This document shows positions 1-10,575 of a stretch of DNA of 64,000 nt, piece by piece. The translations under genes and the position numbers were made by a program. Below the pieces are notes generated by a model. That model saw only the letters and a list, made by a program, of their open reading frames with translations, had not been told where the DNA came from and ran no database searches. The number at the start of each line of letters is the position of its first letter. The first letter of the stretch is position 1. The DNA is from Capsicum annuum (Eukaryota > Streptophyta > Magnoliopsida > Solanales > Solanaceae): contig NC_061119.1 of assembly GCF_002878395.1 (NCBI RefSeq), forward strand, positions 49,530,673 to 49,594,672, given 5' to 3'.

Positions 1-830
1 CTTCATGGGAGAGATCTTTAGATAAACATAGTCACCAATCTCGAACTGGAGATCTTTTTGACGCACATCTGTATAAAACTTTTGTCGGATCTGAGCAGTT
101 CAGAGTCTTTCTCTGATCAACTGGACTTTTTCTAAGGCATCAAATACTAAGTCAGGCCCGACTATAGTGCTTCACCGACTTTGAACCAATCGATCTGAGA
201 TCTACATCTCCTACCTTAGAGAGCTTTGAATGGAGCCATCCGAATATTAGAATCATAATTTTTGTTGTATGCAAACTCAATCAAAGGCAAGTGGTCATCC
301 CAACTTCCCTTGAAATTAATTTCACATGCTAGTAACATTTCTTATAGAGTCTAAATGGTCCTTTCTGCTTGACCATCTATCTGAGAATGGAAGGCTGTAC
401 TAAGGTGGACTTGGGTACCATACACTTTTAGAATGCTTTCCAGAAGAGAGAGGTGAATTGGATACCTCTGTCTAAGATAATAGAGAGCGAAACACCATGC
501 AATCTAATCAACTCTTTGATATAAAGTTTGGCATAATCCTCGACTGAATAAGAGGTATGGATTGGAAGAAAATGAGCTGATTTGGTCATTTTATCTACAA
601 TGACCCAAACTGAATCATGCGGGTGACGAGTACAAGGAAAACCCATCGCAAAGTCCATATTAATTTCTTCCCACTTCCAAGTAGGAATACTGAACTACTG
701 CATGGACCCACTAAGCTTCTGATGCTCTATCTTAACTTTCTAATATGTAGAGCACTTAGCCACAAACTCTGCCATATCTCTCTTCATTAAGAATTCACTA
801 CCTCAAGTCATCTACACCTGGAACACACAC
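1..830 (-). pseudogene. integrase fragment of Tekay copy I
   Basis: Broken integrase, which would insert the cDNA copy into nuclear chromatin. The clearest open stretch, 658-428, encodes the catalytic-core start (MDFAMGFPCTRHPHDSVWVI, then KMTKSAHFLPI), with the first core Asp in the VDKMTKSAHF segment and a second in LDRGIQF, where an Asp-Thr/Arg-Gln context is normal. The stretch 330-1 continues in other frames into the region before the GPY module (QLIRER-like and QFEIGDYVYL-like residues). The N-terminal HHCC zinc domain expected near 690-830 is damaged and partly missing. Several frame changes and stops make it non-functional. The chromodomain would lie off the left edge. Confidence 0.85.
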
Positions 831-983
831 ACGACCCTAACAATGCAATAAACCATATCCCCCTTGGGAGAAAATCTCTACTTTCTGATCCTTGACTGAT
901 TTCTTTAACATGACGAGGCTGGGATCTCTATTTTTCTTTTCTTTCACCTTAGAAATTAGAGATAATTCTGAACTACTCTAAAC

Positions 984-2253
984 CTATATATCACCCTCCT
1001 CTGTATCGACTAAGTGAACACCTAGTCTGGAAAGCTGATGGACTTCCTGAGATAACTTGTTCCTACTATCCTCAACATGAGCAACACTACCCATAAACAG
1101 TCTACTGATAGCATCGGCTACTACGTTGGCCTTGATCGGATGATAAAGGACATTTTTGTCATAATATTTCAAGAGATCTAACCACCTTCTTTGATGAAGA
1201 TTAAGATCTTTCTGAGAAAAGACATATTGAAGGCTCTTATGATGTATGAACACATCTACATGAACTCCTTATAGATAATGCCTCCAAATCATTAAGGCAA
1301 CTACTACGGCTGCTAACTCAAGATCATGAGTAAGATAATTCTTCTCAGGGAGTTTAAGCTATCTTGAGGCGTAGGCTATGACTTTACCATGATGCATGAG
1401 GACACAACCCAAACCTAATCTATATGCATCACAATACACTACGAACCTATCTGGACCATCTAGAAGAGCCAAAATAGGAGCTGAGGTGAGTCGAGTCTTC
1501 AACTTCTAAAAATTCTTCTCGCAAAGATCTGACCACTGGAACTTGAATTTGTTCTGAGTCAATCTGTACATAGGGGATGCAATAGATGAAAATTCCTCAA
1601 CAAACCATCTGTAATAGCCAGCCAAATCCAAAAAACTCCTGATATCTAATGGAGAGACAGAGCGAGGCAAGTTTCTTATTGCTTTAGTCTTTTAAGGATC
1701 TACTCTAATGCTATTACCAAAAATGATATGACCAAGGAATGCTACTGACCTTAGCCAAAATTTGCACTTACTGAATTTGGTAAACAACTGATGATTTCTA
1801 AGAGTCTATAATACTATTTTGAGATGGTCTGCATAATCACGCTCTCTGTGGGAATAGACAAGGATGTCATCGATAAAGAATATGATGAACATATCCAAGT
1901 ACTGCTTGAACACATGGTTTATCAAGTCCATGAAAGCTGCAGGGGCATTGGTAAGACCAAAGGACATGACTAGGAATTCAAAGTTATCATACTGAGTTCA
2001 GAAAGCTATTTTTGGATTGTTTCATTCCCTGACTCTAAGCTGATGATAGCCTGATCTGAGGTCTATCTTAAAGAAATAGGTGGCACCCTGAAGTTGGTCA
2101 AACAAGTCATTGATTTTGGGAAGTGGATACTTGTTCTTGATCGTGACTTTATTGAGCTAACGGTAATCAATGCACATTCTGATAGAACCATCTTTTTTGC
2201 ACACGAATAAGACTGGTGCACCCCACGGGGATACATTAGGTATGATAAATCCC
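984..2253 (-). pseudogene. reverse transcriptase and RNase H of Tekay copy I (broken)
   Basis: Decayed RT-RNase H region. The RT active-site box is preserved: bases 1877-1866 on the minus strand read FIDD, the chromoviral version of YxDD. Upstream, DNA around 2040-2170 encodes the expected conserved RT blocks in scattered frames. The RNase H tail and connection are the open stretch 1253-984, starting [20 protein letters not shown] and ending after the conserved NVVADAISRL segment. Of the three Tekay copies in this window only this one keeps both catalytic aspartates in the box. Stops and frameshifts elsewhere mean no functional enzyme. Confidence 0.85.
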
Positions 2254-2919
2254 TTATGTAAGAGATTTTTCATTTGTTCTTTCAATTTTTTTGAGTTCTA
2301 CTGGTGCCATTCTATATGGCAAAATAGATATAGGGTGAGTATCTGGAAGAAGATAAATACCAAAGTCTATTTCCCTTTCAAGAGGAATTTTTTGAAGATA
2401 TTTAGGAAAGACATCTGAATATTCATTCACGACTGGGATTGATTCAAGACTGGGAGTTTCAGAACTAGTATCTTTAACATGAACAAGATGATAGACACAT
2501 CCCTTAGGTATCATTTTCCTTGCTTGGAGGTTGGAAATAAGTTGACCTCTAAAAATAAAAGTACTACCGCTCCAATATAGAATAGGTTCATTCGAAAACT
2601 GAATCTGGACTATTCTATTTCTACAGTCGATTGTGGCATAGTAGGAATAAAGCCAATCCATGTCGAGAATGACATCAAAATCAGTCAACTCTAATTAGAC
2701 TAAGTCTTCAGAGGTGGTTTTCTGAAATATCATAACTGGGCAGTTCTTGTATACCCACCGAGCTATGATGGTTTTACCCACCAAGGTAGACACTGAGAAG
2801 GGCTCTGCTAGAATTTTAGGACTGACTTTAAAATCAACTGCTATATAAGGAGTAACAAAAGACAAGGAAGCTGCTGGATCTAGCAAAGCGTAAACATGCA
2901 AGTGAAAGATCTGTAACAT
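2254..2919 (-). pseudogene. protease and RT N-terminal part of Tekay copy I
   Basis: Two adjacent open stretches. 2919-2695 is the aspartic protease core: the active-site motif reads LLDPAASLSFVTP. Sister copy III has DPGAS at this place and copy II has DTGD, so the conserved glycine of the active site is changed to alanine here. 2688-2254 continues in another frame with the GMDWL-like protease end (LDMDWLYSYYATIDC), the linker, and the RT entry segment (VVNEYSDVFPKYL, then EREIDFGIYLLPDTHPIS and PYRMAPVEL). The break near 2690 is a stop or frame change. Length and order match a chromoviral pol. Confidence 0.85.
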
Positions 2920-2979
2920 ACTAGTAACTATAATAGGAAAATTTTCCTGATCTTTCCGAGATTGGAGAGCATAAAGTCT

Positions 2980-4112
2980 ATTTAGGCGTTGCCCACTAGT
3001 AGCACTGGAAGTGGCACCCTACTGATTTGGGCAATCGAATTGGGCTGAGGAACGGTTAAGCTAACCTTGAGGACCTGGCTGAGGATAATCTCTGACTCTA
3101 TGGCCTGGCTTGACACATCCAAAACAAATACCATTGCCCGCTCTGCAAGTACCCTGATGGTTCTTGCCACATATCTGACAAAGAGGATAGGTTCGGGTAC
3201 TGCTAACACTTTATTGAGATTTAGAACCTGGAACCCTATCTTCATTACCGTCTCTAAATTTTAACACTGGAGCACTAGCTAAAGAAGGAGATGGAACGGA
3301 TGTCTTAGGAAAAAACTGAGAATGGTTTCCTCCTTCTGATTTAGGCTGAGCAAAGTTGAAATTACCTATCCTTGCTCTATTATTCTATTTCTCTCTTATC
3401 TTAATTTTTTGCTCTTTTATCTGTTGAGCATGCTTCATAAGCCTGGCTATGTTCATTTCACTATTTAATATCACAGACCTGCACTTATTGACACACTATC
3501 ATTTACCCCAAAAATAAAATTACTCATCTTGGCCCTGCTATGTACGACTACATGAGGAGCATATCTGGCTAATTGAGTAAACTTAAGAGAATACTCTTTT
3601 ATCATCATGTTGCTTTGCCTGAGGTTGAAAAATTCTAACACCTTAGCTTCTCTCAACTCTAGGAGAAAGAATCTATCTAAGAATATGGTGACAAACTCCT
3701 CCCACTCAATAGGCCTTGAATCAACTGACCACTCTAACTTCCACTGTTTGAACCAAGTGTGAGCAATATCTTGCAACTGATATACATCTAGCTCAGAACT
3801 CTCACTAAGAGTAACCCCCATGATGTCTATAACCTTCTGATCCTGGTCTAGGAACTCCTGAGGATCTTCTTCTAACTTAGACCCAAAAAAGGATGGAAGA
3901 TTCATTTGGGTGAAGTCCCAAATCCTGGCTGCAGCTGAATTGGCCACTTGGTTGGTCGGAATGATAGTTGGTCGCTTATTATGAGCCACAACTGAATTAG
4001 CAAGAGTGGTGAATGCAACTCTAAACTCTGCATGAGAAACGTGTTTGTCAAAGGTATCTGCTAGGACGGGCTGAGGGGCTGGCTGATTTTTGTTTCTTCT
4101 TTTGGGAGGAAT
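2980..4112 (-). pseudogene. gag of Tekay copy I (broken, start codon lost)
   Basis: Nucleocapsid precursor. The retrotransposon gag domain is the open stretch 3989-3471 (RIWDFTQMNLPSFF, then DPQEFLDQ, WFKQWKLEW, FLDRFFLLELREAKVLEF and YSLKFTQLARYAPHVV). The zinc-knuckle region lies at about 3190-3085: a first Cys/His cluster CQICGKNHQGTC and a second, CFGCVKPGHRVRDY, where the last Cys of CX2CX4HX4C is Tyr. By alignment with copies II and III the original start was at 4112-4110, where the codon is now ATT rather than ATG. Frames change between 3471 and 3245. Confidence 0.83.
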
Positions 4113-4321
4113 GTTATGTAGAAGAAAGGGAGAAATAGATTAGACCGAATTGAGAGATTAACTGGAGATCATGCTCATTGGTACGATGTGAATACTGAAA
4201 GAAAGGAAACTGTTCCTAAACATCTTATAGCCTCCTGCACAAAAATTTAGAGTGAAACACATCCATGTACAAAACTCTACTAGATGCGGCTTTTAGACTT
4301 CTTAAGACTCCATTGAAACTT

Positions 4322-4335
4322 AGGCTCTGATACTA
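4322..4335 (-). other. primer binding site, tRNA-iMet type (copy I)
   Basis: On the minus strand the bases just downstream of the 5' LTR read TAGTATCAGAGCCT, one change from the plant initiator-Met PBS TGGTATCAGAGC. This sets the LTR edge at 4340 and the direction of the element. Confidence 0.85.
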
Positions 4336-4339
4336 AGTT

Positions 4340-6860
4340 TGTAATGCCTCGAATCTGATTCTCAGGATGCCACACGGTGCTCATGACCCCGAAGGACCAC
4401 AAGCTAACCCATGACTAATATCTATACCTGAAAACTACATAATATACTGTATAAATACAGAAATAAAGGCTAAAAGTCCATAAGGTTCAAAACTGTAACA
4501 TAACTGATAAAACATAACATCTAGATGGGGTATGAAATATCTAAAAAACCTAAAATAAACTATCTAAACATGATAGTCTGAAAACACTGTAGTCTGAAAG
4601 CCTTTAAACTGTCTGAATAAGGAGTTGATGGGATATTTCCCCAACTAACTCCAACTAATGAAATAAACTATGTAATGAATAAATAAAGTAATGATCATCT
4701 CCTCGAAGGATGAGGAATCACTGCTAACACTGACTGCTAAAACTAGAATGCTACTGATGCTTTGAAGCTCGTGCTTATGAACCTATGGTATAAAATACCA
4801 TAGTGTAAATGAGTAAGTACGATTGAATTTACTGGTATACATGTGAGGTAGGTTGAATGCAAAGGGTACATAAGCATGAACTATGCATGAATAAGAAACT
4901 ATAACTGAATTCATGATAACATGATTTCTGAGTTTGAGTATTGATAACATGAGATACTGATAATTTTATAGCTGAATTAACTGATACTGAGGGACTGTAT
5001 CTGACAGTCTAGGTTCTAATGGAACTAGCTGAGTTCTATACTGTTCTGAGTTGACTTTATCTGACAGTCCTAAAATTTGAAGAACTATTTGAGTTCTATT
5101 ACTGAGACTGATACTGAAACCTTATCTGTGGTAAGTAGTCATCTAGCAGACGTGCCCCAAATATGCCATTATGGCTGAATTAGGGTCCAATCTGTAACCC
5201 CAATTGAAAGGGTGTCAATACTAGGCCACTGCTAAGGATAAATTGTGAGTGATCCCTCATCTAATAGCCACCTTATCTACCCTCAACTAGCAGGTTTGAT
5301 ATCTCAACCTACGCTGGCTACATTATTCTGGAGCGAAAGCATTGCTTCTAAGAATCACACCCTCTAATAATAAGTGAGCTCCCATCCTTGGGGTTACTCG
5401 GTGTTGAATCCTACTCCTATCTAAATAGACAATAAACATGATTAACTAAACTGAGCTAGACTGCATTCATTGAATTCCATTGACTGACGGAATACTACTG
5501 AGATTATTGAATTTCTGAGATTTTTGAGATTACTTGTTTACTGAATTTTCCTGAGTCACATGACTGGCTGAATTCTACTGAACATGGCTTGATTGAGCAT
5601 ATTGTAAAAATATGACACTGGCTCTAGGCACATAGCTAAATTATTGGGTACAAGTACCCCAGGACTTGATAGAAGGAAATAGACAAGACATGGCATTCTT
5701 GAATACATGACCAACATCAACAATCCATATCATAATAAGTTGGGGACTTCATGAAGTACATGGTTATCTCAAACTTATACATGAATAAAATTGCATGTAA
5801 ACATGGTATAATTTCATAGGGCTAATTCATGAGCAATCCAACAAACATTTACAAGGCATATTTATAGCATGGGAGTTCTTTGAACATAAGGGTAAAACAT
5901 GAATCAATCACTTAAGTCACAATTGAACTATATTACATGATTTCTAGTCTTCTAGGCATTTTATCAAACACCTTACATGCACCACTTAGGGCATAGGTAT
6001 AATCCTCAATTAACACATTATAAACCACTCAATTCATGGATTTAAACTCATATACTAATATAATTTCATAAAAACACATTAAAATTCCAACTTGGGAATC
6101 ATACAACAATAAAAACCACATGAACATAATCAACACATAGCATGAATATCATAATTCATAGTTTAAAAATTGATTCTTGGGCTTCTTGTATGAAAGGAAT
6201 CCATGAATAAATACTATGCATACCTGAGTTAATGAATTTGGAAGGATAGATGGAGAGTTCTTGTGATTTGCCCCTTGGATTTAAGAGCTAGGGTTCTTGT
6301 TCTTGAGTAGAGTTGATTTTAATTTTAAATACTAATACAAAAGTGATAAAATAATGCACTCTTAGGGTTAAATCCCATGATTGGAAAAATTGAAATCAAG
6401 GTAAAAGACTAATTTAACCCTGGACACATCTTTTAATTTTTATCAAAATTTCCCCATATGGCAGGCTGGCGCGATGTGGCGTTATCGTGTCGTGTCACTG
6501 GAAATTTTCTACTGGGAACTGGGCTGACGGTGCAATGCGGTGAATTCATATTGCAATACTGGATGGGACCTGGAAGTTTTGTGCGAAGCGGAGACATCGC
6601 ACTGAGACACTAGAAAAAGGATAATTCTGAATTTGAGCCCAAGCGTGACTCTCCATAATTGTGGTGGCTTATTGGATTTTAACAATTGCCATTTAAGTTG
6701 GATCCATGATACGCTGATGGCTCAGGCGATACATTGTCTCACTAAAAAGTCTCTAACTCTTCTTGAAAATACCACATGTATAAAAGTGTATTCTTCTTTA
6801 AAACAAGCCTGTGATATTTTTGGGATGAATTTAATCTAGGTAGAAGTACGGGGTATTACA
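4340..6860 (-). repeat. 5' LTR of Tekay copy I (LTR D)
   Basis: Bounded by TGTAATGCC at 4340 and GGGTATTACA ending at 6860 (plus strand), i.e. the minus-strand LTR runs TGTAATACCC to GGCATTACA. It aligns with LTRs A, B and C over the 4340 side (the stretch beginning GAATCTG, ATGCCACACGGTGCTCAT and so on, and the hairpin at 4783-4803). The 6440-6860 part, the start of U3 on the minus strand, is unlike the other three LTRs: it lacks their 92-bp GACGG repeats. Length 2521 bp. Confidence 0.87.
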
Positions 6861-6864
6861 AGGT

Positions 6865-7321
6865 ATCACAGCTTCATTTCCATAAATAAGTAGATAAGGG
6901 GTTGCCCCAGTTGAGGTTTGAACTGTTGTGTGATACCCTAGTAGAGCATAAGGCAATATCTCATGCCATGATCTATCATTTTCCACCATCTTCCTCAATA
7001 TCTTCTTTATGGTCTTATTGGCGGCTTCCATGGCTCCATTCATTTGTGGACGATATGCGGTCGAGTTGCGATGAACAATCTCAAAATTATAATAAATCTC
7101 ATTCATCAAGTAACTATCAAGTTAGCCCCATTATCAGTAATGATCGATTCTGGCACACCAAAGTGACTAATCAAGTTGTTCTTGACAAAATCTACAACCA
7201 CCTTCTTAGAGATGGCTCTATACAAAGCAGCTTCAACCCACTTAGTGAAGTAATCAATAGCCACTAGAATAAATCTATGCCCATTTGTCATCGGTGGCTC
7301 TATTGGTCCGATAACATCCAT
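6865..7321 (-). pseudogene. Tat-lineage integrase, truncated by Tekay copy I
   Basis: Two overlapping open stretches on the minus strand. 7321-7106 encodes the core start MDVIGPIEPPMTNGHRFILV, then YFTKWVEA and FGVPESIITDNGANL, giving the first two Asp residues of the DDE triad (in VAIDYFTKW and ITDNG). After a frame change, 7109-6865 encodes RNSTAYRPQMNGAMEAANKT, with the catalytic Glu in AMEAAN, then the core end including HEILPYALLGYHTT and a terminal GNEAVIP segment. The protein then stops at the LTR D junction (6861), so the C-terminal domain is missing. The sequence style is typical of the plant Tat group. Confidence 0.87.
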
Positions 7322-7959
7322 ACCACAAGCTATGAAAGGCCAAGGTGAGCTTATCGCATAAAGCTCATGTGGAGGTATTCAAATCAAATCTCCATGTATC
7401 TGGAATTTTAGGCACTTCTACATATACTTGCTACAATTATTTTCCATAGTCATCATAAGTAACTAGTTCTTAGAATCTTTTTAGAAAGGAAAAACCTGAT
7501 CATATAGGGCCTGCAAACTCATACATGTACTTCTTTTATTAATTTTGTGGCTTCCACGACATCGACACATATTAATAATCATAAGTATGGGTTCCTTCTA
7601 AAAAAAATTTCCCCACTTGGAAAATAACGCTGAATTTTTCTTCTTCTAATTGTTGTAAGCCTTATTAGGATATATTACAGATTCTAAATACCTTTTTATA
7701 TCATAGTACCATGGCTTTCCATCGGGCTCTTCTTTGATGTGCGCATAATGTGCGGGTAGTTCCTTCAAGATTATTTCCAAAGGATCAATGTAACTCTAAT
7801 TTGGGTATTGAATCATGAAGGATATGGTAGCCAAAGCATCAGTAAACTCATTCTGTATCTTCGGGATATGTCTGAAATTAACTTCCTTGAATCTTCCACA
7901 CAAATCCTACACTAGCTCTACATAAGGGGTAATCTTGAAGTTCTTCATGGCCCATTCTT
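7322..7959 (-). pseudogene. Tat-lineage region between extra RNase H and integrase
   Basis: Minus-strand continuation between the extra RNase H and integrase core. No open stretch survives. This is where the end of the RNase H and the integrase zinc domain are expected in the Tat layout. The DNA at 7420-7460 (plus strand ACTTGCTACAATTATTTTCCATAG) is compatible with a degraded Cys/His region, but I cannot assign residues with confidence. Confidence 0.5.
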
Positions 7960-8230
7960 CCTGTACTTAGTGAATTAGAAAATATGAGTCTTCAGCGACC
8001 ATCAATTCTCGAACACCCATGTCAAATGCTAACTTGAGGCCTAGGATGCAAGCCTCATATTTAACTATGTTATTGGTGCACGGAAAGCATAATTTAGTGG
8101 TTGTTGGATATTGTTGTCCTATTTCTTACACCAAAACTTCTATAATTCCTGATCCTTTAAAGTTGACCACTCCATTAAAAAAAACCTCCACCCAGGGTGT
8201 GTTTCTTAATGATCTGCTAACCTTTTCCCT
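7960..8230 (-). pseudogene. extra (archaeal-type) RNase H of the Tat element
   Basis: Reading the minus strand from 8190 gives WVEVFFNGVVNFKGSGIIEV, then QQYPTTTKLCFPCTNNI, then YEACILGLKLAFDMGVREL. This is the second RNase H domain that marks Tat-lineage elements; it lies between the ordinary RNase H and integrase. The first catalytic Asp of the F-x-D-G motif is Asn here and there is an in-frame stop, so it is inactive. Known for the family: the extra domain is thought to help degrade the RNA template. Confidence 0.75.
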
Positions 8231-8383
8231 TGATTGTCTTTTTAGTCACATACACGATGTTGAACTCACTCAATAATATTTTTCACTTGGTTAACTTTCC
8301 TATACGCATGGATTTCTGAAATATGTACCTCAATGGATCCATTTTGGAAATGAGATAAATTATATATGAGGATAAATAATGCC

Positions 8384-8782
8384 TTAACATTTGTGTGGCC
8401 AGGTCAAAGCACAGCACGTCCTTTTTACAAAAGTGTAGTGAGTCTCATATGGCGTGAACTTTTTAATCAAGTAGTATATTGATCTTTCTTTCTTACCAAT
8501 CTTATCATGTTGCATGAGGACACACCCAAAATAATTTTTTGAGATTGACAAGTAAAGTAACAACGGACTTCCTTCCCTTGGTGGAACTGAAATAGACGGA
8601 GCATACAGATATTCCTTGATTTTGTCAAAAGCTTTCCGACATTCTTCTGTACACTCATTTTGAGCATCTTTCTTCAATATATTCAGATTTGGCTCACATA
8701 TGACCATTGATTGGGTAATAAACCATCTAATGTAATTCAAACGACCCAAGAAACTCATAACCTCTTTATTGGTCCTTGGCAA
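8384..8782 (-). pseudogene. RNase H of the Tat element (connection and N-terminal part)
   Basis: Open stretch starting MPRTNKEVMSFLGRLNYIRW, then FITQS, CRKAFDKIKEYL and the RNase H entry PLLLYLSISKNYFGCVLMQH, ending near YETHYTFVKRTCCALTW. The L-N-Y-I-x-R-F-I type motif is the RT connection; the following part is the first half of RNase H, in which the catalytic Asp expected around LYLS(I/V) is not clearly present. It overlaps the RT stretch ending at 8755 in another frame, which marks a frameshift. Confidence 0.83.
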
Positions 8783-9130
8783 CGATAAATCCTGAATTGT
8801 CTTGATTTAGATGGGTCTAGCTCGATGCCCCTTCTACCGACTATGAACCAAAGTAATTTCCCAGTTGGAACACTGAAATAACACTTAGCAGGATTCAACT
8901 TTAAGTTGTACTTTCTTAGTCTATTGAAGATTTTTTTTAGATGAGTCAGATGATCTGAACTCTTGTGGCATTTGATAGTTATATCATCGACGTACAACTT
9001 AGTCTATTTATGAGTCATATCATGAAAATTTGACATCATAGCCCTCATGTATGTTGCACCCACATTCTTGATACCAAACGGCATCACTCTGTAATGATAA
9101 ACACCCCAAGGCATAATGAAAGTCATTTTT
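8755..9130 (-). pseudogene. reverse transcriptase of the Tat element (core)
   Basis: Minus strand from about 9115: GVYHYRVMPFGIKNVGATYM, then a stop in THK-stop-TKL, then LYVDDIT, the intact YVDD catalytic box at about 8997-8975. It continues HLKKIFNRLRKYNLKLNPAK and GRRGIELDPSK. The order and residues match a Ty3/gypsy RT of the Tat group. An in-frame TAG just before the box and the frame change at 8755 inactivate it. Confidence 0.85.
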
Positions 9131-10570
9131 TATGTATCTTCCTCATCCTATTAATATCTGATGATACCCATAAAAAGTATCCATGAAATACTGCATTTCA
9201 TGCTTCGCTTAATTATCAATGAGGATTAGGATGTTGGATAGCAGAAAATTATCTTTGGGACTGTCTGTATTCAAATATCTGCAATCTAGCCATGTTGGAT
9301 GTCTTGTGACCTCCACAACCTTTTGCTTAAAGTTTCTTCTTCACTTCTTCCTTGTTCTTCGAACTAAGTCCGGCTTGAATTTCTATATTCTTTTGCTTAA
9401 CTGGATTAACTCGGGATTGATTGGTAAATTATGCGATACGATGTTGGTGCTTAATATTTCCATATCATCATAGGACCAAGAAAATATTTCAATGTACTCA
9501 CGTAGTAAGTGGATGAGTTTTCTTCAGTTTTCTCCAGGTTGTGCTTCTCCCGATTTTCAAGTTCTTCTATGTCTTTCACTAACTGCTCCTCATCATGGTC
9601 TTTTCATTCATCACCATTCACCTCACTTTGTTTATCTGGCCCTTGACATGACATGATATTGGAAAATTTTAAATTATTGTTACCTATTGATCGGGGGCAA
9701 TAAGTGAAGTGGAAGTCTAGGTCAGCAACGTTTCCTATAATTCATTCTCTTTGATTCCAGTTGTCCTAAAAAATTCTTCCATGGTAGCATCATATTTTCC
9801 CAATTCTATCCTCTATATCATCTCTTATAGGTTTTGAAAAAATGACTGGTAGAGTCTAATTTTTCAACTAATCATTTTTCCTTTCCTGTAACAAAGCTAT
9901 AGTCAAGAGGGGAATCTCTCATTCACTTTAATCTAGTAAAGTAGGGTCATTTAATGTCAACATAGAGTAGTTTCTATAACCTGCAAAGTAAAAACAACTC
10001 AAAGGCTAACGTGTTAGATTTTGTTTCAATAACCAACACAAGATGATAAGGAAGAAAGTAAACACATAAGGTTGTTTCTCATCTCATGCGAATTGATCCA
10101 TGGAGTAATGATGACTCAAGAATTTCAATGAATAGAATTTTTCTCATTGATATGGATAAATGAAATTTATCAGGAAGGTTCAAATCTTTTTTTTACCTTA
10201 TTTCATCTTTCAAGAAAGTGGAGGACAACAGAGTTTTCTAAAAATATGGGTTGTGCCAAAAGGCTGACTATATATCTCACGGGGGAGAAATCAGGCCTTT
10301 CATAGTTCAAATATATAATGGCTTCTTCTGAGTTTATATTCAACCTTCCTAAAATGGTAGCAAGCTTTTAGGAAGTTGAAGAATGATTTTGAACTTTTCT
10401 GAGAAAGTTGGGAGACCTGAAGTACGTTTGGTTGGACTTTTGTATATTGGGTATTTTTCTACTTAGAGGTGCTTTTTAAAAAATGGGATTAGATCAATTC
10501 TCCTTTTATTTGAATCAACATAAGATGTATCAGCATATAAAGTAGTTAAATCATACAAGTATATTGTAAT
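9131..10570 (-). pseudogene. eroded gag-protease-RT start of the Tat element
   Basis: This minus-strand stretch should hold the RT N-terminus, protease and late gag. Only weak traces remain: a charged segment near 9300-9420 resembling the lead into RT, and no clear protease active site. No open stretch longer than a few dozen codons agrees with the element's direction. It ends at the AAATG duplication where the Tekay array begins. Confidence 0.5.
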
Positions 10571-10575
10571 AAATG
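10571..10575. repeat. target site duplication AAATG, left of Tekay array
   Basis: AAATG directly precedes LTR A (TGTCATGCC at 10576). The identical AAATG is at 34650-34654, directly after LTR C. A single duplication therefore bounds 24 kb of array. Confidence 0.9.

Larger units (their letters stand above)
1..6860 (-). mobile_element. Ty3/gypsy chromovirus (Tekay/Del type), copy I, partial
   Basis: Minus-strand LTR retrotransposon entering from the left edge. Read on the minus strand it runs 5' LTR (6860-4340), PBS (4335-4322), gag, protease, RT, RNase H, integrase; the integrase C-terminus, chromodomain and 3' LTR lie beyond position 1. Gag-Pol order with integrase last defines Ty3/gypsy. 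Gag motifs such as MNLPSFFGSKLEEDPQEF and the relation to copies II and III, which keep a chromodomain, point to the Tekay/Del clade. All reading frames are broken. On its right it abuts a Tat-lineage integrase, so it is nested in that older element; the flanking five bases are 6861-6865 (AGGTA), but the matching duplication is outside the window. Confidence 0.88.

Noticed and set aside
6902..7267. 121-codon plus-strand frame
   Set aside because: It is antisense to the Tat integrase, whose motifs read clearly on the minus strand.
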